Assembly: GCA_048772705.1 (NCBI GenBank)
Contig: JBLWGC010000035.1
Span: 62,001-126,000 of the forward strand
DNA from: Leidyana gryllorum EB-2025a
Taxonomy: Eukaryota; Apicomplexa
DNA: 64,000 nt
Reading direction: 5' to 3'
The position numbers were made by a program, and so were the translations under genes. This document shows, one piece after another, positions 50,574 through 60,844 of this stretch (position 1 is the stretch's first letter; each line of letters begins with the position of its first letter). The notes under the pieces were generated by a model. That model saw only the letters and a list, made by a program, of their open reading frames with translations. It was not told the DNA's origin and made no database searches.

Positions 50574-52004
50574 TCAATGTTTCTCTGCCAAGTCCAAGCC
50601 CTCAATCAAAGAAGCACTACCATCATTGATCCTTATGTAACTAGGTCGACCACGAATAAGTCTAGGAGGGATAATAGAACTGATGTCATTCGTGAATAGC
50701 GGAAATCCCGGCAACCGTAGCTGGTTGATATATCTTGCAAAGTCTTGCCAAGTCTTCTGATGCTTTATGGGCGAAGAGCGGGCCATCATGGCTTCCGCCA
50801 TCTGCCAGCTACAAACGTCCGATTTGATTGATGCGCTCATTGTACACATCTCCAAGGCCAATGGCCCAGCCACCTTGATGGACGACAAACTACCAACTGG
50901 CCAGCTACTCTCAATGTACTCCACAGCATCGATTCGCATGATCGAACCTTCTTTAAATTCCTGCATGTACAGAATGAGCTGTTTGATGAGCTGATTCTGA
51001 TCCTCATCGTTCGTATTGATTACGTGGACTTTCGAAATGCGCGCGATTGGGTATTCCAATGATCGCACACGTCTGCCTGGAACGACGTTGATGTGCGTTA
51101 AGTAGGCCAGGACGCCAAACAGACGGACACACGCGTCAAGAGGGATCCCGTCAGGAGCTTCGATGCAGTCAGCAGCACCTTTGAGGGCGTGCACCGCATC
51201 GTAGGTATGATATGCGTATCGCTCGCGTGTGTGGTGCGCGCAGACATCGCAGGTTGGTATCTGGATGATCCGTGTGGCGGGTCCGGCGCCTTGTAGTTTG
51301 AGTAGCTCGTGTCTTCGTTTGAGCAGGTTGATCGGGAGTCTGATTTCTCTGAGCTTGGGAAACTTGTGTTGAGCAGGTGGCGAGAAGAAGTACTCTACGA
51401 CCCCTAGTTCTCGATTGCAAACGAAAGGTGTTTCTTTGCGTGGATTATAGGTCGGTCGCTCCAGGTATTTGATGGTGAACGTCTGTAGATTGGGGTACTT
51501 GGTATCCCAGCACCTGAGGGAAGCACCTTGTTGTTCGAGTGCTTGCTGTATGAGTTTACGATGATCATTGTTTCTAGAGGTGCACCCGATCCCTGAGACG
51601 GTGACGTTGAAGGAGGTGATAGTGGGCGCTGCTGTTTGTACAATGGCGAGGGCGTCTAGCAGGGAGATTGGTCTTGGTCTTGTAGCGGCATATTTGGTGG
51701 TTTCGTCTCTGAGTACTTGAGAAAGTAGTCGTTTGTCAACGAAGGATGCCCTGGAGTGGTGATGATGTATGTGGCTTTCTTGATGTTCGAATGTGTGTAA
51801 ATAAGGTAGTGACTTTTGAATGACGGTTTGTATTTGTTGGCTTCCGCTTCTCAATATGCCTCTCCATATGAACGGGTTGGTGGTGAGATGTCGAATGATG
51901 ACATTGGAGGCTAATTGATGGCAGTTTCGATTGAGGCGTCGTAGTTTGAGCCAGGTATCGAAGCCATTACCGAAGTCTACTATGAGCTGCAGCCATGTTA
52001 CCAT
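50574..52004 (-). CDS. Unrecognised protein with F-box-like start, 476 aa
   Basis: Single exon. The N-terminus (LKLRRLNRNCHQLASNVIIR and NPFIWRGILRSG) has the flavour of an F-box or of the helices before leucine-rich repeats, and later stretches (NLQTFTIKYLERP, FPKLREIRLPINLLK, VHVINTNDEDQNQLIKQLI) resemble degenerate LRR units. A CDVCAHH motif lies mid-protein. This is suggestive only; no family can be claimed. The start codon is 39 bp from the divergent MFS gene, and the stop is 29 bp from the MED18-like start. Confidence 0.6.
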   Translation of the reverse strand: MVTWLQLIVDFGNGFDTWLKLRRLNRNCHQLASNVIIRHLTTNPFIWRGILRSGSQQIQTVIQKSLPYLHTFEHQESHIHHHHSRASFVDKRLLSQVLRDETTKYAATRPRPISLLDALAIVQTAAPTITSFNVTVSGIGCTSRNNDHRKLIQQALEQQGASLRCWDTKYPNLQTFTIKYLERPTYNPRKETPFVCNRELGVVEYFFSPPAQHKFPKLREIRLPINLLKRRHELLKLQGAGPATRIIQIPTCDVCAHHTRERYAYHTYDAVHALKGAADCIEAPDGIPLDACVRLFGVLAYLTHINVVPGRRVRSLEYPIARISKVHVINTNDEDQNQLIKQLILYMQEFKEGSIMRIDAVEYIESSWPVGSLSSIKVAGPLALEMCTMSASIKSDVCSWQMAEAMMARSSPIKHQKTWQDFARYINQLRLPGFPLFTNDISSIIPPRLIRGRPSYIRINDGSASLIEGLDLAEKH

Positions 52005-52043
52005 TGCATTTTTTGTTTAAGTGTTTGCCACTAGGTGCACCTC

Positions 52044-54395
52044 ATGGCGAAGCGGGGCTATATAACGCCCTTTGGCCTTAACAGGCACATTCTTCTGATA
52101 TGGTACGCCTTTGTTGTCTGGATATCGGGCTATTTTGTCGGCGGTGTGGATGCGATGCGTCGGGTTTTGACAATCAACAACACGGCGGCCCAAGCAACGG
52201 AGAGTTCATTTGATCAAAAGGTGGCCATCGAGAGCATAGTCAATGTTGGATTCGGTGTCGCGACCGCGGCTTCGTGGTTTGTGGCTCGTTACGCCAGTCA
52301 TCGTGATATCAAAAGAACGGCCATTGTGAGCACGGTGCTCTTCGCTGCTGGTCTTCTTCTTTTGATAATGGGTGATCTTCTGCCGCTCAACTACCTGGGA
52401 ATAATGATCGTCGCTTCCACCTTTTCGGCCTCGTTCAATGCACACGTATCTATTGCTCCTCTGTTTCCGGACCGATCGGAGCTCGTCTTTGATGTGATTG
52501 GCGCTGCGCCGGACGGATCCGCGCTCATCCCTCTGGCCTGGATCTATCTGGTGGACTATGTTGAAGCCGAGGCCCCGATGCAGGCCATAGTTCAGGGGTA
52601 CGCGTTCATTGTGATTGTGGCTGCGGTACTTCAAATGGTTCTGATGCCTCGCACTCCCTATTCCGATTTGGTCAGCAAGAAATACCGCGCACGAATGGAG
52701 GAGATGCCCAAGAGGCAGCACCGCTTCACCCGGCCGCTTGCTCGCCTGCCCGGTCTTCGTCGTCTGACTCGTCTGCTCCAGCGAGAAGAACAAGAGGACG
52801 TGGTTCTGGGTGACTTGACTGTTGTGCAACAGGTCATGAGTCCTCTGTTTACCACCACAACAATCTTCTTTGTGGTCAATCTGTTCCGGAAGTACCATCT
52901 GATGTCCACTTTCCGTTATACTGTGATGCAGTATGCCGAATATGACGGCACAGACTCCGGCACGGCTGAAATGATTATTGAGGCTTTGAACATTGCTGCA
53001 GGTCTCAGCTGGATCCCCACTGCCTTCCTGACCCGTCTGACCAACCAGACTGGCGCCATTACCAGCACAGTGATCAACTATGTTCTCATGTTGATCACCT
53101 TTGTGTGCTACGCTATTCCGAGTGTGCCTCTTCAATGGGTCACTGTTGGTACCTTTGCCATCTGGAGCAGCTTTATGTTCAGCAATCTGTTTGGTGTTTT
53201 GACAGAGTACTTTGGATCGCGCTACGTGGCTAATCTTCAGGGACTTCAAATGATCATCGGCGGTCTGGCTGTGGTCGCGCACCCACCCATTATGGATCTG
53301 CTCGGCCAACCATTCATCATTGGGAACACTAACTCTACGGAATACGGCGGCCCCGAAGCTGTTTTCTACGGTATCCCTCTGTTCAATACCATTCACATCC
53401 TCGTGGCGGCCATTAGTCTCATTACGCTCTTCACCGTTGTCTACGAGGCCAGAGTCACCATTCCCCACTACTACAAACTCAGACAGCTCCGCGACGCCAA
53501 ACGCGAGGAGGAACGGAAAGAAATGCAGCTACAGATCCTGCAGACTGCCACTCGCGCAGCCCCGGCGGCGGCCGGCAATGCGCCTTCCCAAGCTGCCCAA
53601 AAGCCTTCGATCACTCAGCAACAACAAGAAGAGCTTTTCCGACTTTTGGATATGTTCAACAAAGGTCCATCCGACCCGTCCATCACAGAAGAAAAAATGG
53701 CTTCAATGATCTTCAGCCAAATGAGCAGTATGGGACTCGATCCCAATATGCTCTTTGAGCAGGATGAAGAGTCTATGGGCAGTGACGGGGATATCGATCT
53801 CCAGTTTGAGGCTCAAGGCGTACGCCGACTCTCCGTTAGACCAGATGGAACTTCTCGACGCTCCTCCAGCATCGTTTCTCGCATCGTTCCCACACAAAAC
53901 CGCAGAACCAGTATCAACAAGATACAGACCATCGGCACCGGAGCCGCCTTCCTCGATGAAAAAGCTGTCGCCGAACTCGCTGGCCAACTCCTCGCAGAAG
54001 AGGCTGCCAAACGATACCCTCGCAGGGTCTCAGCTGGACACGACGACGACCGATACCTCTCCAGCAGCGAGACCAGTGAAGTGATGTACTACGACGCCTC
54101 AAACAATATGCCCAGAAATAACTCTTCCGGACGCTCGTCATCACTCGAAGAGGAGGTCAGACGCCTCTTACCCAACGACGAAGACAATGCCGCCGGGAGA
54201 CACTCCTCACCGGGTGCCGTATCGGACTCGGGCGCTGGGGACTTTGAGGACTCACATCGAGTACCCGTCACCATGGCCAGTACCTACGGCCGTGATGTTG
54301 GAGAGGTCAGCTCCATTGCCATCCCACCACCGGAGGGACGCAGTGGGTCAGCACTCCTTCATCACGACACTTCACAACCCATTGTCTCTCCCTGA
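52044..54395 (+). CDS. Major-facilitator transporter (ApiAT/SLC43-like), 783 aa
   Basis: Single exon. About eleven to twelve hydrophobic helices occupy residues 15-480, starting HILLIWYAFVVWISGYFVGG and including TAIVSTVLFAAGLLLLIMGD, VQGYAFIVIVAAVLQMVLM and TVGTFAIWSSFMFSNLFGVL. Two six-helix halves are separated by a basic loop with charged helices near residues 215-265 (RQHRFTRPLARLPGLRRLTR), the MFS plan. The overall look is that of the SLC43/ApiAT group that imports amino acids in apicomplexans, but diagnostic residues were not checked. The last 290 residues are a soluble Ser/Asp/Gln-rich tail, probably cytosolic and phosphorylated. The substrate is unknown. Confidence 0.72.
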   Translation: MAKRGYITPFGLNRHILLIWYAFVVWISGYFVGGVDAMRRVLTINNTAAQATESSFDQKVAIESIVNVGFGVATAASWFVARYASHRDIKRTAIVSTVLFAAGLLLLIMGDLLPLNYLGIMIVASTFSASFNAHVSIAPLFPDRSELVFDVIGAAPDGSALIPLAWIYLVDYVEAEAPMQAIVQGYAFIVIVAAVLQMVLMPRTPYSDLVSKKYRARMEEMPKRQHRFTRPLARLPGLRRLTRLLQREEQEDVVLGDLTVVQQVMSPLFTTTTIFFVVNLFRKYHLMSTFRYTVMQYAEYDGTDSGTAEMIIEALNIAAGLSWIPTAFLTRLTNQTGAITSTVINYVLMLITFVCYAIPSVPLQWVTVGTFAIWSSFMFSNLFGVLTEYFGSRYVANLQGLQMIIGGLAVVAHPPIMDLLGQPFIIGNTNSTEYGGPEAVFYGIPLFNTIHILVAAISLITLFTVVYEARVTIPHYYKLRQLRDAKREEERKEMQLQILQTATRAAPAAAGNAPSQAAQKPSITQQQQEELFRLLDMFNKGPSDPSITEEKMASMIFSQMSSMGLDPNMLFEQDEESMGSDGDIDLQFEAQGVRRLSVRPDGTSRRSSSIVSRIVPTQNRRTSINKIQTIGTGAAFLDEKAVAELAGQLLAEEAAKRYPRRVSAGHDDDRYLSSSETSEVMYYDASNNMPRNNSSGRSSSLEEEVRRLLPNDEDNAAGRHSSPGAVSDSGAGDFEDSHRVPVTMASTYGRDVGEVSSIAIPPPEGRSGSALLHHDTSQPIVSP

Positions 54396-54559
54396 TCAAA
54401 GGTGCCCAGGTGAAGAGTGCGTGGTATTGCCATTTCCGCCCCACGGACAACTTTTTTCCGACAACGACACCCTTACAGTGGCTGTGATTGCAGCATAATG
54501 TGTATTAATCGTAGGCCCTCAAAAGCAGTGAGTGTACCCCACTTGAAGTGCTTTGCCCC

Positions 54560-56156
54560 TCAATCCAACGCCTCTTTGTACCGAGCGTCGGCGAGCTGTG
54601 TAAAATTGTGATCGCTCCCGTAGATAGCGCGACACCCTTCCAGGACAGTCTTATACACTCTCCTCGCACGCGAACGATCTTCGACTTGGAGTAATAAATC
54701 GGCATAAGTAAACAGCTGCAGAATACGTAACGGATGATTCGGGATGTGCCAATATAGAAATGTCTGCATCAACACCAATCGCTGTACCAACTTGAGAGCC
54801 ACATCGTCCTGACCCAACTCGAGTGCAATAGAATACGCCTCCGCTTGCATTGAGTAAATGCTGAGATTCAACGGGTGAAACTTTGTTGACAGAACGGCCA
54901 AACTCTGTAAATGTGCGTTCAATACTCGTTGTGCATCGCCCCCACTCGATTTCGCAATCTGATCAATCCGACCACATTGCCGCTTCAGCTCCTCCTGCAG
55001 AAACTGATTGATAATCTCACCCTCATATCCCTCCAAGTCGGGCTCCACAACCAGCACTCCTTCAATGTCCCTCGCCAAACAGTCATCCGGCTCCACAAAA
55101 CCGCTCTCTCCTCCGTTGTCTCCCTGCGACCGCCTCTCTATCTCCGCCATCTCCCACAAACACTGGTCTTCTTGAACAATGGCCTTCACTTCTTCCATAG
55201 CTTCTCTCAACGGCACGCGCCGCTTTGAAGCGTCGCTGCAATAATGACACCCGCACTCGAAACTGTAATCCTTTTGCAGCAATACCCGTCGCTCTCGAGT
55301 TGATCGGGCCAAATCGACGTAACTGTGCACCAACTCCTCGCCCGGCACTATTGGACGCAGTGCGCGGAACACCAACACTCTTCTGTCCTCCACAAAGGTT
55401 GCCGCAACGTTTGGGACACAGCTGTGATTCAGCAGAGACCCCAGCGTGAACACCCCAGCCGCTACCGGAGTAAACAGCTCATCTGATATATAGAAACTGT
55501 TCATTTGAAACCTCAGCAATATATCAGTGGCACACTCGAATGAACAATTTGGGGTCAGCAGTTTGGAGTCCTTCAACAACTCGATCGTACGTCTCAGCCT
55601 CTCCTCTGAAAAAGTCCGTAGCACCCCGTGATGGCATTGCTGAATGAATTGAAGACTCGTCGGCTCCCAGACACCGCACTGCCACTCCGCCGGAGCCATC
55701 TCCACCGTCGGGTCATCAGGGTAGTTGCTCATCTTCAACAGACCATCTTCCTCGAGTCTCCGGGCTGATCGACACAACAACAGTGCCATAGTGCACTGAT
55801 GTTTGTTCAAATCATTCTTCACTGCTGCCAGGCCGAAATCAGCCAATCCTCGACACTGACCCACAAATGTCAAACACCCCGAAATCCCATCCCAAGCTCA
55901 CCTCGCTTTTGTGCTTTCCTTTCTCCCAATCCGCTCGTTGGCACTCTCGAGAGCAATAGCCCGTCTGACATCGTTGACACCGCGAAGTCGAAGGCTGTAA
56001 ACAGTGATTACAGATACGACCCCGCTTTTCCCAAAGAACAGCCGTCGCGTAAGCTCTGTTCGGACACAGTGGCTCTCCAGTACTAATAGGCCGCTCAGCG
56101 ATCACTCCGCGCCCACGTTGTGGCAGAGTTGTAACTCTGAGACCCGAAAAATCCAT
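54560..56156 (-). CDS. SMYD-type MYND-SET lysine methyltransferase, 516 aa
   Basis: Two exons from the right: 56156-55902 and 55855-54560 (46-bp intron). The N-terminus starts the split SET domain (GRGVIAERPISTGEPL). The MYND zinc finger follows (CNHCLQPSTSRCQRC, GYCSRECQRADW, KGKHKSEC), completed across the intron. Then come helices, the SET core GSLLNHSCVPNVAATF with EELVHSYVDL, and the post-SET Cys (CGCHYC). A C-terminal TPR-like helical domain ends LADARYKEALD. This is the SMYD1-3 layout; SMYD enzymes methylate histone and non-histone lysines. Length is close to the family (430-490 aa). Its start codon is only 3 bp from the start of the divergent ARP gene. Confidence 0.88.
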
Positions 56157-56159
56157 AGT

Positions 56160-57829
56160 ATGAGTTTGATAGCACTCGATTTGGGGGCAGCGTAAGAGTG
56201 ACCTTCACTGGCAATCGTTCCCTCACCGAACCCAGATTTCTGCGGGTTGGACAGGCCTCACCTGCCATCCTCCAACACCCGAGTATCCCCACCACCATTC
56301 TGCCACAATGCATTTTAAAGTGCGTTCCCATGGCCCTCCTGGCCGCTTAATGATGACCGCTCTTGTCCTTGAAGGTGCCATGATGGTTCTCGCATGTATG
56401 GATCCGATATCCCAATGAGTCTAATAGGCTGCACATTGCACCAGCAAATACCTGTTGAGAAAGGATTGGGGCTGCCCGACCTCACCACACCGTTATCATT
56501 CAAAGACCTCATGGGTCGGAATTGTACCATGACTCTTCCAGTCGCTTCAGATAATGTTGTGGACTGGCCTTCCTATCGATTGATGATGCGCGAAGCTTTC
56601 CGAGTGAGCCGCACGTTGGGAGCCTCAATCTCATCGCCCTGTGTCTAGCGAGAAGCTATCAGGCCGGAAAGCCACTTGGCTTTCGCTGAGTCCATCATGA
56701 CGCCAACAAATACTAGTGCCCGGCTCCTCGAAGTCATGCTGGAAGAGCTCGAACCGGCCGCCGTCACTATGGTGGCCTCCCCCGTAGCCGTGCTGGCCAG
56801 CTATGGTACAACTACAGGTGAGGAAAGGGCGACCTATCTAAAAGGAATCTCTGATCAATCAAGGCAGGTCTCGTGTTGGAGTCCGGTGAGGTCAAGACGC
56901 AAGTGGCAGTTATATTGGAGGGCGCGCTGGCAAGGGGAACTTTCAGACGCACAAACCTGGCAGGCCGATGGGTCACCAAGTGAGCTTGTTCCATATTGAA
57001 CAGACAGGCAGTGGTCCTCAGCCGTTTGCTATCATTGTTGCAAACTTCAAATGAATGTCATTTCCCTCCAGCCCTGTCATACTTTGTTGGTACAAGTTTG
57101 AAGCATCGATACGCCTTCGTATCGCCCGATCCCGAGGTCACAAAGAAATTGGCGAAGGAAACGTTCACATTTCTACGCCACACACGTGTCCAACTACCTG
57201 ATGGCACTCGAATGAGTATAGAAGATGAGGCATTCCGATGCTGCGAGGGGTTGGTAACCTTGGAAAAGAACGACCAAGTGGACGGGGTGCGTGATTTAGG
57301 TCTAATACGCTGCTGTCCAAATCCGTGTGTTGCAGCACACACACGCGTTTCCACATTTGATCAAGGGGAGTCTGATGGCGTTGGACACTGATGCTCGATC
57401 GCATGTTTTGGATCACTTGGTGATCGCTGGAGGGAATTCGAGGCTTGCCAATCTGTTACATAGAATGAACCGCGAATTGCCTCGAGTCTATTACACCCCA
57501 AGCCCCGGTCAGTTGACTGTGGACACAGGCGGGATTGGATCACGGAAGTGAGTTGAATGGGAGATGTATGGCAGCATTGACGGTTCAGAATTGAGTTATC
57601 CACACCTAATATGCCAGAGCATAGTATTTGGCGTGGAACCATGGTGCTCGGTAGGTGAACAGTGAGAGTTGAGATCGGCTGATTGTATATAGCCGAGCTG
57701 ACACGTCGAGGTGCTCATGAGAGCAACAGGACTGGGGACGCGTGGGGCAGACTTTGGCGAACCCGAGCAGAGTGTGATGAGGAAGGTTACGCACGTGTAA
57801 TTGAAGGGATGCGGGCGACTTTTGTCTAA
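56160..57829 (+). CDS. Divergent actin-related protein (ARP), about 421 aa
   Basis: Nine exons: 56160-56191, 56236-56319, 56375-56603, 56649-56817, 56868-56979, 57022-57286, 57336-57547, 57625-57650, 57693-57829; all phases agree. Actin-fold blocks appear in order: MSLIALDLGAAFLRVGQ (phosphate 1), DNVVDWPSYRLMMREAF, LAFAESIMTPTNTSARLLEV, SYGTTTGLVLESGE (phosphate 2), ILEGALARGTFRRTNLAGRW, HLVIAGGNSRLANLLHRMNR (adenosine loop), IWRGTMVLAELTRRG, and the C-terminal RTRAECDEEGYARVIEG (actin WISKQEYDEAG). Nucleotide residues are only partly kept, so ATP binding may be altered. I cannot assign the ARP class. Intron 7 (57548-57624) uses a non-obvious TAG acceptor; that junction is the least certain. 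Confidence 0.72.
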
Positions 57830-57856
57830 TTCGAAATGTGGATGTGTTGATGCATC

Positions 57857-58270
57857 TCAGGAGGAGAAATTGTGCGCCCGTTTGGCCCGGAAAGTCTTGA
57901 TATGGAAGAAAGCGGCCGAGTTCTCCAGAAGTCGACAGAGGACGTCCCTCTGCTTGACGTCCTCGAAGACGAAAACTAAGGATGTACGGGGTGCGCTCTT
58001 TTTCTTTCCCTGAAGCTTATCTTTCAAAGCTCTCAGTGTGGATGTGCGTCGTTCGCTTCCCTCTTTCTCCTTGTTGAAAGCCGCAGTGGTCCATACCACC
58101 ATGTGGGGTAAGGTATCTAACTCAGCGACCTATTTTATGTGCGACAGTGAGTGAAGGGGTCGCTTGACGATAATACTTACAGTCGTTCTCAACGCGTCAT
58201 CAGTGGTGTTCTTTGTGAGATAATTGAGGCCTCCGGTTTGGCAGTCTATTTCTCTGCGGGAAGGGAACAT
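57857..58270 (-). CDS. Unrecognised small protein, 120 aa
   Basis: Two exons from the right: 58270-58181 and 58129-57857 (51-bp intron, phase 0). The product begins MFPSRREIDCQTGGLNYLTK, continues VAELDTLPHMVVWTTAAFNK, then a basic linker and a hydrophobic strand-like stretch (TSLVFVFEDVKQRDVLCRLL), ending HIKTFRAKRAHNFSS. Compact alpha/beta composition with no signal or membrane segment. No family recognised. Convergent with the ARP gene (27 bp between stops). Confidence 0.5.
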
Positions 58271-58468
58271 CGAAGGTAATCATTATGGCGGAGCTTATAC
58301 TCACTCAAAGTACTCTAAATGGATGTACAGCGAGTGCAATTGATCGTCACGGCGTCGGACTATAAAGAGCCGTCCCAAAAGTGGATGGTAGAACAGCATT
58401 ATCGGTTTCAACATTCCACCATTGGCCTAAAGGAAGAGTCCATTGCTCAAGTATTGATTCGATTGCCC

Positions 58469-58992
58469 TTAAAATACCTTGACAAAAGCGTAGGCGGTCA
58501 CACCTTCACCGTATAATTTAATAAGGGAGCCATCCAATCTCAAAGCTTTGCTCGCCTTGGCAACCTCCTCATCATTGAGTTTGAACCGACCGATCTCTGA
58601 GGCTTTGGCAATCACTGGTTCAGTGGTCTGAGCTGGCGGGGCTGGAGTATCTCCCTTCTGCAAATCAGCAGCCACAGAGGCCTCTTCTTCCTCTTCTTCT
58701 TCCTCGTCTTCGTCGTCAGCCTCGTCTTCCTCGTCCTCATCTTCGCCGGCGTCACCCTCTGAGTCCTCCTCTTGATCTTCCTGCTCCTCCTCCTCTTCAG
58801 ACACATCCTCCACATCTTCGGCAGGATGTGCTTTCTGATTACAGCTGTGTGTCGCGGGGCCGGATCACATTTCTGGTCACTTACGGGTTCCGCTGTCACG
58901 AAAGTGGTCTCTTTGGCAGCATTCCCGGTGGTCACTTTCTCCCAATCATCGAACCTTTTTGCGAGTTCCTTCACACGATTAATGTTCGACAT
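58469..58992 (-). CDS. Small acidic protein, 157 aa
   Basis: Two exons from the right: 58992-58885 and 58834-58469 (50-bp intron, phase 0). It begins MSNINRVKELAKRFDDWEKV and has a run of about 50 Asp/Glu residues in the middle. It ends in a short folded-looking segment (FKLNDEEVAKASKALRLDGS then YGEGVTAYAFVKVF). The charged centre resembles histone- or ribosome-associated chaperones, but nothing more specific can be said. Confidence 0.6.
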
Positions 58993-59197
58993 AATTGTGT
59001 GTGTGGACAGGACATGCAAAACACGCTATAGAGCCAAGTATCTATCAATGATCAAAGTAAAATATAACATCGTCAATAGCGATGCTGTTTGCTGTCAGTG
59101 ATTGTCAATGCTCTGATTTATGTGGAATTATTGGGGCACACACGTTTGTAGACTCCATGTATTACTACCGAGCATTTGTGCACACACCCGCACTTCA

Positions 59198-59790
59198 ATG
59201 ACTCCCTGGAGCTTCTTCCGTTCGCGTACTGCCTCCAAGACCATTGCTTGCAAAACGCAAGTGATGGCCTGCAGTGAAGCGGACTTTGCCTCCTCACCGA
59301 GCTTGAGAAAGCTCAAGCAAGTGGAGCAGAACTATGTCTCTAGATCTCTCCACGCCCAACCGCCATTGGATCCGTCAGCCAGCTTTCTGGTGAGTGTTTG
59401 AACTGGGGAGACGACACATTCTATCTTCTCCCACAGGCCAGCGATCCGTTCAAATTGAACGGCGCAATGCCACCTCGCGACTTGGCGAAGATCACGGAAA
59501 TGGTGGCCACCGACCTGGCCAAGGAAGCAAAGGCTGCCTCCACAGAGTTGAGATCTATGAATTACGAGTATCTCAAACAGCTGGAGATTTGGGAGCGTCA
59601 ACAGTACCTGACGGCCCTCAATGTCAAGGAGGAACCGCGTGTTCGCCACGTTGGTGTCTCCTGCCTCTCGCCCAAATCTTCTTTCCGCGTCCGAAAGCGA
59701 GCTGATATCGTTCAAAGCTTCAAACTCGCTGCCTTGAGTACCATGGATTCGGAGACACTGTCCGCCTGGACGGAAACCATCTTGGATTGA
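59198..59790 (+). CDS. Unrecognised protein, 181 aa
   Basis: Two exons, 59198-59389 and 59437-59790 (47-bp intron, phase 0). The start MTPWSFFRSRTASKTIACKT is basic and could be a mitochondrial targeting sequence; an in-frame ATG at 59120 would add 26 residues. The second exon is helical: MPPRDLAKITEMVATDLAKE and LKQLEIWERQQYLTALNVKE, then a basic stretch. No family recognised; a mitochondrial ribosome or respiratory-chain subunit is possible but unproven. Confidence 0.52.
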
Positions 59791-60258
59791 TCTTTTAGAC
59801 CCTTTGTGCTGAGCGGTTACAGTCAGTCCAGAGGTCCCAGCGATGTCGCTACCCTCAAAACTGGGTGATCCCTTACTGCAGTCGCTTGGTACCACCTCTG
59901 GATGCTGACACGCTCTTTTTTTGTGCTCCGTGCCACGGTCTCGCCATACTAACAATCGATTCTTAATTCCTACATATTCGATCTCCCTGCGATAATCCAT
60001 CAGATTATCGAGCTTTCTACCAGCCTGTGACGATACAGACTATTGCCAACAGTGTAATTGCACTCGGCTGCTGGAGTGCAGAACGGGTCGCTGCCCATCC
60101 GTGGAGGCATATACCGAGATTGTAGCACACACGTGTGTTGTGTTCGACTGCACGTCTTTTTTGGTAGTGTCATTCATTCTTTCACATCCATGCAGTCCCA
60201 AGCTACTTATCGCTCCCCCACACGATTCAGCTCACAGAAGGAGGTCGGTGCCTCACTT
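59791..60258. other. Spacer between convergent genes, with one palindrome
   Basis: 468 bp with no supported gene; the only notable element is the CACACACGTGTGTT palindrome near 60127. It lies between the stop of the 181-aa gene and the thioredoxin stop. Confidence 0.5.
60127..60138. repeat. ACACACGTGTGT palindrome
   Basis: Perfect 12-bp palindrome in the spacer between convergent genes, so here it is at or beyond 3' ends rather than at a promoter. Confidence 0.55.
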
Positions 60259-60699
60259 TCAGGCCTCCGGAGTGACCATCAGATCTAACTGGTTTCTCAG
60301 TGCAGAAGTATGGATTCCCACAACGGTGGAGGTAACGGTGCCATTCTCGATGAACAAGAAGGTCGGCATGGCAGTAATGTGAGCCTCCTCAGCCCTGTGG
60401 TGAAAAGTGGATCATTTGATGGTTGATCGGCCATTATGGTGGCACTTACACGTCCTCGAGCTCGTCAACGTCGACCTTCAGGAATCTGACACCTTTGTAT
60501 CTGTCTTCGTTGGACATGGCTTCAAATTCAGGCCCGATTTTCTTGCAGGGTCCACACCATGTTGCCCAGAAGTCAACTGCGACCTTAGTGTTATCCTTCA
60601 ACAACTGCTGGTACTCTGTTCGGGGCGGTCGTATAGATACGATAGTGTGTTTAGGGTTGTGTACTCACCAGCCTTGGATTTGACAGCATGGACTGGCAT
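60259..60699 (-). CDS. TRX: Thioredoxin, 110 aa
   Basis: Three exons from the right: 60699-60669, 60615-60450, 60394-60259 (introns 53 and 55 bp; phases 1 and 2 agree). The active site is complete: VAVDFWATWCGPCKKIGPEF. The conserved VRFLKVDVDEL, the cis-proline loop AMPTFLFIENGTV and the usual C-terminal helix follow. Length is typical of cytosolic thioredoxin, and there is no targeting peptide. It reduces protein disulfides using electrons from thioredoxin reductase. Confidence 0.95.
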
Positions 60700-60844
60700 C
60701 TTTTGATTGGTGATAGACCGAAATTTATAGTTGACGAGTTTTCGGGACCGTTTTTTGGTAAGTGGAGAGTGAGAGTGCCGGTCCAAGGAAAATAATGGTG
60801 GCGTGGACGGGTTTTGGGCTAAAAAGAGCCGAAAAAAAAGGGAG

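Noticed and set aside
52206-53468. 420-aa open frame on the minus strand
   Set aside because: It is antisense to the MFS transporter, whose frame codes well-formed membrane helices; the antisense product is His/Gln/Asn-rich with no domain.
58319-58516. 65-aa plus-strand frame starting MDVQRVQLIV
   Set aside because: It overlaps the 3' end of the acidic-protein gene on the other strand and has no family, signal or continuation by splicing.
8131-60138. Palindromes considered as CRISPR repeats or bacterial terminators
   Set aside because: Copies are dispersed in introns and spacers of a eukaryotic locus, not regularly spaced, and not followed by T-runs.
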